From NCBI GenBank assembly GCA_009777575.1, contig WRLO01000033.1, positions 1 through 34,502 of the forward strand: a stretch of DNA of 34,502 bases, given 5' to 3'. This document shows, one piece after another, positions 7,801-14,502 of the stretch; the stretch's first letter is position 1; each line of letters opens with the position of its first letter. This DNA comes from Candidatus Cloacimonadota bacterium (GTDB taxonomy: Bacteria; Cloacimonadota; Cloacimonadia; Cloacimonadales; WRIO01). Position numbers and translations under genes: made by a program. The notes beneath the pieces were generated by a model. The model searched no databases, had not been told where the DNA came from, and saw only the letters and a program-made list of their open reading frames with translations.

Positions 7801-8332
7801 AACTTATAACATATTCCATTTGCCTATCAAAAGGTTCTTTTTCTACCATTTTTTCATTTATTTCTGTTGCATCTATACATCCCAATTCTAAATAAAACTT
7901 CTGTGTTGCTTCAGAATTGTTTGCAGACATATATATCTTTTCAATATAAATTTCTTTTGCTTTTTTTACTGTCATTTCAAACAGTTTTTTCCCTATTCCT
8001 TGATGTCTATACTCAAGTGATACATGCATATATTTCAGTAATACATATTGTTTATTAGTCCCAAATCTTTCATTTAATAACACCGAAAACCCTTTCAATC
8101 TATTGTCTTTATAAGCCCCAAAAATATATCCTTTCTTCTCAAATATGATATTGAAAAATTGATTAACCCTATCTTTTCTTTCTGTCTCGTCCCAATCGTC
8201 TATATAATCACAATCCACGATTAACCAAACACCATTATTTTTATGCCATCGTCTTGTAACTTTCTGGTATCGATTGAAATTGTCTAGTAAGTTCTCTTTT
8301 ATATCAGATAATGATAATTCTTTATATTCCAT
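7784..8332 (-). CDS. GNAT family N-acetyltransferase
   Basis: The product is a GNAT of about 182 residues. The acetyl-CoA motif A is H-V-S-L-E-Y-R-H-Q-G-I-G-K-K-L-F near residues 115-130, followed by A-K-E and the A-N-N-S-E-A-T-Q-K-F-Y-L-E-L-G-C motif B region. I set the start at the ATG 8330-8332 (M-E-Y-K-E-L-S). The longer frame extends only into the upstream gene and would add an unrelated leader. The start overlaps the stop of the preceding GNAT gene by 11 bases, so the two are translationally coupled. The substrate is not predictable. Confidence 0.8.
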   Translation of the reverse strand: MEYKELSLSDIKENLLDNFNRYQKVTRRWHKNNGVWLIVDCDYIDDWDETERKDRVNQFFNIIFEKKGYIFGAYKDNRLKGFSVLLNERFGTNKQYVLLKYMHVSLEYRHQGIGKKLFEMTVKKAKEIYIEKIYMSANNSEATQKFYLELGCIDATEINEKMVEKEPFDRQMEYVISYEVTY

Positions 8333-9209
8333 TAATACAAATCTTTTTCCATAATTCTCTATGTGATATCGTCTTGAATCCAAGATATTGGTAAAAATCT
8401 GACACACCACCAAAGCAATATTTTGCTCCTAATGCTTTTGTTTTTTTCATGCCTTCTACTACTGCTACTGTAGCAAGTCCTAATCCTCTGTATTCAGGAA
8501 CAGTTGCCAGTGGTTCCAAGTATGCATAATTATTTACTGTATCAATCCACATCCCAGCAAAACATGCATATTCTCCATTTGGTGCTTTAATTATCGTTGT
8601 TAAATCTTTCCGAAAATTTGGACCACTTTGCATTAACATCCTGCAATCTATATCCTGATCTGGATCGGGTTCAGGACCATGATCAAATCCATACCATAAA
8701 CAATCATTGATTTTCCTAAAATCATTTTCATCTTCTAGTGTTATTACAGAAAATCCTTTTGGTAGTCTTTTTTCTGGAAATGGTTGATCATATTGAAAAA
8801 TCGTTACTGGCTCGGCATGGATTCTTTTATAACTCATTTTCTCAAGCAATTCTTTCTTTTCTATTTCTTTGTCAATAATCCAAAATGATATTTTATTATC
8901 AAAAGACATATTTTCTTCTGAATATTTAATCATTTCTGGTAATAATGCTTCATAACCTTTCTTTATACTGACAAAACATTCACCAATGTCCATTTCATAA
9001 CATGCCAATCCAACTATGTCATTATTGTTTTCCCAGATACCAAACCTATGGGTCAGTTTATGATTGAATAAAGGATGAGTATGTGCATACTCAAAAAATT
9101 GAGGTAATAAATAACTATTAAGTGTTTCTATATTATACACATCTGTTAAATAATCTAAGACTTTATTAAAATCTCCTAATAACTTATATTGTCTTTGTGT
9201 GATGCCCAT
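8322..9209 (-). CDS. GNAT family N-acetyltransferase, two-domain type
   Basis: The 295-residue protein has a degenerate N-terminal GNAT-like half (residues 1-145) and an active-looking C-terminal half. The latter has L-E-P-L-A-T-V-P-E-Y-R-G-L-G-L-A-T as motif A (about 235-251), then G-G-V-S-D-F-Y-Q-Y-L-G-F-K near the end. It is the first gene of the - strand GNAT cluster; downstream genes overlap it in series. The start ATG at 9207-9209 has AGAGAGCAAT upstream, a weak binding site. The target molecule is unknown. Two-domain GNATs of this sort are often annotated generically. Confidence 0.82.
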   Translation of the reverse strand: MGITQRQYKLLGDFNKVLDYLTDVYNIETLNSYLLPQFFEYAHTHPLFNHKLTHRFGIWENNNDIVGLACYEMDIGECFVSIKKGYEALLPEMIKYSEENMSFDNKISFWIIDKEIEKKELLEKMSYKRIHAEPVTIFQYDQPFPEKRLPKGFSVITLEDENDFRKINDCLWYGFDHGPEPDPDQDIDCRMLMQSGPNFRKDLTTIIKAPNGEYACFAGMWIDTVNNYAYLEPLATVPEYRGLGLATVAVVEGMKKTKALGAKYCFGGVSDFYQYLGFKTISHRELWKKICINGI

Positions 9210-9599
9210 TATTGCTCTCTCTTTTATATCTAATTTTTTATTTTATTTCTCAAAAGGCTTTCAATTGCTCTAATTCTATCAATTCTATTCCTCTTGATTT
9301 CCGTTTCATACCTTGATTGTATGAGTCTTCTCTGAAAACCATGTCCGTAGCAGAAATCTCCGATTTCTTAATTTTTGAGGCTCATATTTGCGATTTAAAG
9401 GGCGTATGCAATACGCCCCTACGCCGATGACCTCTGAGAAGAAAAGAAATCGGAGATTTCTGCTACGGGGTGGGGTTTTCGGACAGCGCGCATGTATGCG
9501 TTCCGTAAAATAATGTGCTACGCATATTTACTCGGAGCAGATAAACCATCTCTCTAGGAATATGGGTGCATTTTAAACGAGGAATAATATATCCATAAA
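9210..9599. repeat. Intergenic region with a 25-bp perfect inverted repeat
   Basis: No gene is seen in these 390 bases. Arms at 9345-9369 and 9444-9468 are perfect 25-bp inverted repeats (core GCAGAAATCTCCGATTTC on the left arm), 74 bases apart. In the loop, 9400-9418 is a second hairpin, GGGCGTAT-GCA-ATACGCCC followed by CTAC. At 9490-9505 a degenerate copy of the GCATGTATGCGTTCC palindrome occurs. A GAGTCTTCTCTGAAAA string at 9322-9337 recurs near 26312, suggesting shared element ends. It looks like a small non-autonomous or REP-type element. Confidence 0.6.
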
Positions 9600-10523
9600 C
9601 TATAGTTTTGGCTTTTGTCCTTTATCCATTAAATCAAATAGAAGCAGCAAATTGCGTGGGATTGATGCCCAACTATCAAGTCCAAGTAAATTAATCTTCT
9701 TTTTAAGTTCTTTTGAAACATCCTTATAAGGTGCGCCTTCAAGAATTCTCTTTGTCTCTTCTTCGTCAAAAGATACATCAATAGTTTCTTTATTTTCTTC
9801 ATTTAATGGACAAACGACTTGGCATTTTAAGCAGTCATAAGGTGTATGATGAGCATCTTGTGGTAGCCAATCAGGAAAATCATTTGTTTGCTCATTGTGT
9901 GCTGATAAACATTTCCAGCTCTCAAGCAAAAATCTATCTTTATTTATTGCCTTTGTAGGGCAATTATTTAAACATATTTCGCAAGTTTCACATGTAGATG
10001 AAACAACTGCTTCTCTCCATGAGTCCTTTTCACAAGGCATATCCGTTGAAAAACCAGTGTAAACTACATAACTTCCCATACCAGGCACATAAGTTATATT
10101 ATTCCTACCATATTCTGCTAGTCTGCTTTGAACAGCTATACGTTTTAACGGCATACGCCCTTCAGCTTCGATAGAATAACCTGCTTTTTTTACGGCATCT
10201 GTAATGTATTTACTTGCTCTGTCCATTGGCGATGTCACAGTTCCAAATATTTTATACTCTTTCCCATCTTTATTAAATGTGATATTCGCATAAGCAGGGT
10301 GAGGAACCGCAACGATAATAACCGACTGCATTTTTTCTGGAATCCCTTTTTTATTGCCTGTAAAATAGAAATAATTATTAAGAATCCAGCTTTGTAAACC
10401 GTCTAATTTTTCTTCTGTCCTATACTTGATGATTTCTTTTTCAAGTAACCGAATATTTTTAATGGAAACAACTTCAAGTTTGTCTCCCTTCTTTTCAGCC
10501 AGAGCTTTCAAGTCATTTATCAT
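9600..10523 (-). CDS. QueG-like double [4Fe-4S] cluster protein
   Basis: The 307-residue protein has two ferredoxin-type cluster motifs. One is C178-x2-C181-x2-C184-x3-C188-P and the other C231-x2-C234-x3-C238-P, with an extra C205 between them. Before these lies a segment R-L-A-E-Y-G-R-N-N-I-T-Y-V-P-G-M-G-S, resembling the A-x-x-G-L-G-W-x-G-K-N region of epoxyqueuosine reductase QueG. QueG uses cobalamin plus two clusters to make queuosine in tRNA. This protein is shorter and diverged at the active-site loop, so it may be a QueG-like paralogue with another substrate. It lies 13 bases after the metallopeptidase-like gene with a GGAG site, and ends the long - strand gene series. Confidence 0.7.
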   Translation of the reverse strand: MINDLKALAEKKGDKLEVVSIKNIRLLEKEIIKYRTEEKLDGLQSWILNNYFYFTGNKKGIPEKMQSVIIVAVPHPAYANITFNKDGKEYKIFGTVTSPMDRASKYITDAVKKAGYSIEAEGRMPLKRIAVQSRLAEYGRNNITYVPGMGSYVVYTGFSTDMPCEKDSWREAVVSSTCETCEICLNNCPTKAINKDRFLLESWKCLSAHNEQTNDFPDWLPQDAHHTPYDCLKCQVVCPLNEENKETIDVSFDEEETKRILEGAPYKDVSKELKKKINLLGLDSWASIPRNLLLLFDLMDKGQKPKL

Positions 10524-10536
10524 CTATGTCTCCATT

Positions 10537-11451
10537 TTATTCAGAAGATATAACAGATAGTATATCATCTATTTTTCTCATCAGTTTACTATGCAGATTG
10601 TCATTTATTACAAAATTCTTTAAAAAGTCTTCTTCTGAGTCAAGCCCAAACACTTTTAAATAATCTGGCATCAGTGTTTCATCAAGCTCTTTTATCAAAT
10701 AATAGTCTGCTAAAATCGCCAGACTTTCAGACAAATCAAAAGAATCATCATCCATAGTGATATTGCTATTTAATAGAGCATTGGTAAAGGAATGCGTATG
10801 CTCATGCAGAGCCATTATCAGAGTGTAGTTGAAGTCATTGTCATTTTTTGGAAAAGGAATAGCTCCTGAGAAATAACCGCCTCTGTTAAAACCTCTACCG
10901 TTTCGAGTGATTGAGTATGATAAAATCATAAAAGGTTGAACATTGTGATACTTGTAAATACAAGAAAACTTCTTCAGTTCTGCTTTCAGTCTGTTTTCTA
11001 CATTCACTCTATATGCGGCATTGTCTCTATGAAATCTATCCCAATAGTCATAGTAAAACACTGACTCACTCTCTAATATCTCAAGAAATGGGTTAACAAA
11101 AAGCTCTTTGTCTTCAGAAGTAAAATTCTGAAAATTCGATAGACGAACTCTCAAGTCTTGCAAACTTCCTACATAAAATGGCATAAAATTTACAATCGCC
11201 AACCGCTCAAAGTTTTGGTTGTAATATCCTTGTAAACATTCAATTTTTTTTTGAACGGATACATCATTATCGGAACGGATACATCCGTTCCCTACATAGC
11301 AAGATTTTTCCTTAGCCATTCCCTTAAAATAGGCTTCATCATATAAATTAGAAGCATTGTTGACTTTCATGTATACTAATACATGAAAAACTAAGTCAGC
11401 AAGCTGTGAATAATTTATCTCGGGATTAAATTCATAATTCGTTTGTTCCAT
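10537..11451 (-). CDS. Putative zinc metallopeptidase-like protein (HExxH)
   Basis: I do not recognise the family. The 304-residue product carries H-E-H-T-H at residues 216-220 in a hydrophobic helix (I-M-A-L-H-E-H-T-H-S-F) and a downstream helix with E242 (S-E-S-L-A-I-L-A-D). This arrangement fits a gluzincin-type zinc site. No signal peptide or membrane segment is visible, so it is probably cytoplasmic. I chose the ATG at 11449-11451, because a GGAGGAA site lies 5-6 bases upstream; the longer TTG frame would include that site. It overlaps the end of dinG by 20 bases. Residues 51-61 are encoded by a palindromic repeat inserted in frame. Confidence 0.65.
   Translation of the reverse strand: MEQTNYEFNPEINYSQLADLVFHVLVYMKVNNASNLYDEAYFKGMAKEKSCYVGNGCIRSDNDVSVQKKIECLQGYYNQNFERLAIVNFMPFYVGSLQDLRVRLSNFQNFTSEDKELFVNPFLEILESESVFYYDYWDRFHRDNAAYRVNVENRLKAELKKFSCIYKYHNVQPFMILSYSITRNGRGFNRGGYFSGAIPFPKNDNDFNYTLIMALHEHTHSFTNALLNSNITMDDDSFDLSESLAILADYYLIKELDETLMPDYLKVFGLDSEEDFLKNFVINDNLHSKLMRKIDDILSVISSE
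11271..11295. repeat. REP-like palindrome inside the metallopeptidase-like gene
   Basis: GGAACGGAT-AC-ATCCGTTCC (11272-11291) followed by CTAC is a near-perfect palindrome within the coding region. Half of it is repeated directly just before (11263-11274). A relative with compensated stem bases, GGAACGCAT-AC-ATGCGTTCC plus CTAC, occurs at 34349-34372 in non-coding DNA. Confidence 0.7.
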
Positions 11452-14400
11452 GTCTTCCTCCAAATTTCAGTTTTTTTGTGATAGCATCTATTGTTTCTAC
11501 AGGATTTTTTGTACTATAAATTTTTGTAGGAATTATTTCTTTAAAATAGCTTCCGTAGTATTTTGTAGTGATTCGATTATCAAGTATCAAAATCACTCCT
11601 TTGTCGGTTTTAGAGCGGATAAGTCTACCTACACCTTGTCTCATACGAAGTAAAGCAACCGGTAGAGAAAAGTGCATAAAAGAATTTTTTCCCTCACTAT
11701 CCAATTTTTCCAATAGAGCCTCTACTATAGGGTCTGTAGGAGGTTGGAAAGGTAATTTATGTAGAATCAATAATTCCAGAGACTCCCCTTGCACATCCAC
11801 GCCTTCCCAGAAAGAATTTGTGCCAAGTAAGACTGCTTTTCCATCATGAATAAATTGATTAAGTATACTACTACGACCAGATGAACCTTTTTGAGCTAAG
11901 AGCAATATATCATTTTCAAAACAAACCTGTTCTATTCCATCATGTATTGCTTCTAAATCCTTTCGAGCGGTAAACAGTATCAATGTGCCTACTTTATTTA
12001 TTTCTAAAATTGCTTTAATCAAATCCTTGCTTTGAGGAAGAAAATAGGCATCTGCGACATTGGGTAAAAATTCTGTATTTAAAATCAAAGTCTGTTTATC
12101 ATAATCAAAAGGAGAAAGAACTATTTTTTCATTTACAACCCTTGACCATTCGTTCTCACCTTCTCCATTTTCTCTACTTGGTGGGTTATTTTGCTTTATA
12201 AGTTTGGAATTTTGAATTCTATCCAAGCCCATATTATCAACAAAAAACTTAAACCTATTTCTCAAACTCAATGTCGCTGAAGTAAAAATCAAGGATTTTA
12301 TTTTTCGATAAAGTATATCTGGAAGTATGTTATTCACTCTGATAGGAGCATAATTAAAAACACCTGTAGGATAATTTTCTGATTGTATATCCAAACTCGA
12401 TAACCAATAAGCATAGTTATTGATATTCGGTTCTATCAATTCATCAAGATTTTGGATATGTTTAATTAAATTATCTGAGGTCCTGCTTAAAAAATCAAGC
12501 ATTGTATCCTGCTCAGGAAATTTTTTTGCTTCATAAGTCAAAAGATTGTTATGTAAATGTTTTAACTCTTTGGTGATTTTTTTCAAATACTCTTGTAATG
12601 CTTTTAGGCTTAATATCCAGTTTGTGTTTTCTTCTACTTTTTTTATCCTAAACTTATTGTAAGCCCCTTTTTCTTTGACAATCTCTCCAGAAAGTCTAAA
12701 TGGTGTCTCTACGACATCTTTGGATTCTTTCATGTAATCAGTCAGGGATTCTATCGATTTTATCATGTTAGTTTTATCGGTTTCAGGAATTGCACTTCTC
12801 ATTGTGTTGTTTTTAAGATTGACTATCATTCCATATTGAAAATCGCTTCGTATTTGAAAAATTGTGTTCAAAAAACCTAATATATCTGGATATGACAGAG
12901 AAAGTCCCAGATAATTTGATGTTGATTGTAAAAGATTATGGGCTTCATCAATAACAAGATATTCTATTTCCCCAAGCGTGGGCTGTTCGTTCTGGATATC
13001 TGAAAACAATAAGGAATGGTTGATTATGAGCAGATTTGCTTTTTCTGCTTTGGCTCTGACCTCCATCAAAAAGCATTTATTGTTAAAACGACATTTCCTA
13101 CCCAAGCATAGATGGCGATCGCTTGCCAGCCTTTTCCACAAAAAGCCGAATCTTGTATTATGAAATGCTTGATTTTCTGTGATATCGCCAGTTTTTGTAT
13201 TTACAACCCACAAAAATAAATAGAGAAGTCCTTGAGCTTCGCTAGGTGAGAAAGGAAGATTAGCTTTATTTAAGAGCATAGATTCGTAAATTTCTTGCCA
13301 TTTTCGCATACATAAATAATTTTCTCTTCCTTTGACTAAGACTGCTAAAAAATTCATTTCTACTGCTTTCATTATGAGTGGGAGGTCTTTAAATAATAAT
13401 TGTTCTTGGAGATTTTTAGTGTTTGTGGAAACCACTATTTTTTTCTTTGTTTTTAAAGAAAAAAGCAACGACGGTATCAGGTATGCAAGTGATTTCCCTA
13501 CTCCTGTTCCAGCTTCGACAAGCAAATATTCCTCTTTTTCAAAGGATGTTAATACTGCTTTTGACATTTCTATCTGACCTGTGCGTAGTTCATAATTTTC
13601 AAACGATTTTGCAAAAAGACCAGCTTCACCAAATATCTTATCAATATCAAGTTCATTTTGAATCTCTGGATTAGACTTTGATTTATTTTCATCAAACCCT
13701 GTTATTTCATTAGATAAAGGGTTTTCGATAAAATTATAATGGGTAAATGTATATGGATTTTTTTCTGTTGACTTTCTTAAAAGGGCATATTTCACCATAT
13801 AATCTCTTAATAAGGTCAGATAAGCTAATAAATAATCATTTTTCTCTTTATAATTAAACCTATTTACACCTTTTTCTTGTCGAACAGTATATTCAGCAAC
13901 TGTTACCAAAAAATTAATTTCATCGGGTTTTACATACTGTATTACAAATTCTGTCAATTTTAGTAAAATTTGCCCAGTTATCTGAGCATCATATATAGCT
14001 CTATGTGCATTTTCAAGATTGATTTCAAAATATTCTGCTATACTACTGAGCTTGTGATTATTTAAAAATGGTAGAAATATTCGGCTCAATGTTAGTGTGT
14101 CAAGGATACGATTTCTTAGTTCTTGATACTTATTTTTTTCAAGATGATGATTTAGAAATTTTATATCAAAATCTGCGTTGTGGCAGACTATGATATCCTC
14201 TTCTTTAATAAAACTGGAAAACTCCTTCAATACAATATTTACTTTATCGGAATGCTTTAAATCATCTTCTTTAATATTGGTTAGTTTATAAATAATTAAT
14301 GGAACTTTTTGGACAGGTTTGATAAAACGGGAAAATGTCTCTACTGAACCATCTTCACTATATCGGACTGCTCCTATCTCAATGATTTCGTTTTGTGTCC

Positions 14401-14467
14401 AGCTCAAACCTGTTGTCTCAATATCAACCACTACAAAGGGGAAAGTAAATTTTTTTTCTTCTGTCAT
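11432..14467 (-). CDS. dinG: DinG-family helicase with N-terminal 3'-5' exonuclease domain
   Basis: Residues 8-175 are a DnaQ/epsilon-like DEDDh exonuclease with D15 and E17 in V-D-I-E-T-T-G-L, D99 or D101, and H155/D160. Residues about 280-1000 are an XPD/DinG superfamily 2 helicase. Walker A is A-G-T-G-V-G-K-S (319-326), the DEAH box is D507-E-A-H, and motif VI is Q-G-V-G-R-L-I-R-S near the end. Cysteines C386, C454, C459 and C465 match the [4Fe-4S] cluster of this family. Proteins with this layout occur in Firmicutes and act in DNA repair or processing; the exonuclease rather than the helicase is reported active in some. The start ATG has AAGGAT upstream, 35 bases after the second hybrid kinase. 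Confidence 0.92.
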   Translation of the reverse strand: MTEEKKFTFPFVVVDIETTGLSWTQNEIIEIGAVRYSEDGSVETFSRFIKPVQKVPLIIYKLTNIKEDDLKHSDKVNIVLKEFSSFIKEEDIIVCHNADFDIKFLNHHLEKNKYQELRNRILDTLTLSRIFLPFLNNHKLSSIAEYFEINLENAHRAIYDAQITGQILLKLTEFVIQYVKPDEINFLVTVAEYTVRQEKGVNRFNYKEKNDYLLAYLTLLRDYMVKYALLRKSTEKNPYTFTHYNFIENPLSNEITGFDENKSKSNPEIQNELDIDKIFGEAGLFAKSFENYELRTGQIEMSKAVLTSFEKEEYLLVEAGTGVGKSLAYLIPSLLFSLKTKKKIVVSTNTKNLQEQLLFKDLPLIMKAVEMNFLAVLVKGRENYLCMRKWQEIYESMLLNKANLPFSPSEAQGLLYLFLWVVNTKTGDITENQAFHNTRFGFLWKRLASDRHLCLGRKCRFNNKCFLMEVRAKAEKANLLIINHSLLFSDIQNEQPTLGEIEYLVIDEAHNLLQSTSNYLGLSLSYPDILGFLNTIFQIRSDFQYGMIVNLKNNTMRSAIPETDKTNMIKSIESLTDYMKESKDVVETPFRLSGEIVKEKGAYNKFRIKKVEENTNWILSLKALQEYLKKITKELKHLHNNLLTYEAKKFPEQDTMLDFLSRTSDNLIKHIQNLDELIEPNINNYAYWLSSLDIQSENYPTGVFNYAPIRVNNILPDILYRKIKSLIFTSATLSLRNRFKFFVDNMGLDRIQNSKLIKQNNPPSRENGEGENEWSRVVNEKIVLSPFDYDKQTLILNTEFLPNVADAYFLPQSKDLIKAILEINKVGTLILFTARKDLEAIHDGIEQVCFENDILLLAQKGSSGRSSILNQFIHDGKAVLLGTNSFWEGVDVQGESLELLILHKLPFQPPTDPIVEALLEKLDSEGKNSFMHFSLPVALLRMRQGVGRLIRSKTDKGVILILDNRITTKYYGSYFKEIIPTKIYSTKNPVETIDAITKKLKFGGRHGTNEL

Positions 14468-14502
14468 TGTTTATTTATCCTTAAATTGTTGAAATAATGC
14501 TA

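Noticed and set aside
11432..14467. DinG-HExxH-QueG as a dedicated anti-phage system
   Set aside because: DinG is a common housekeeping-type gene in this phylum, and nothing besides adjacency supports a defence role.
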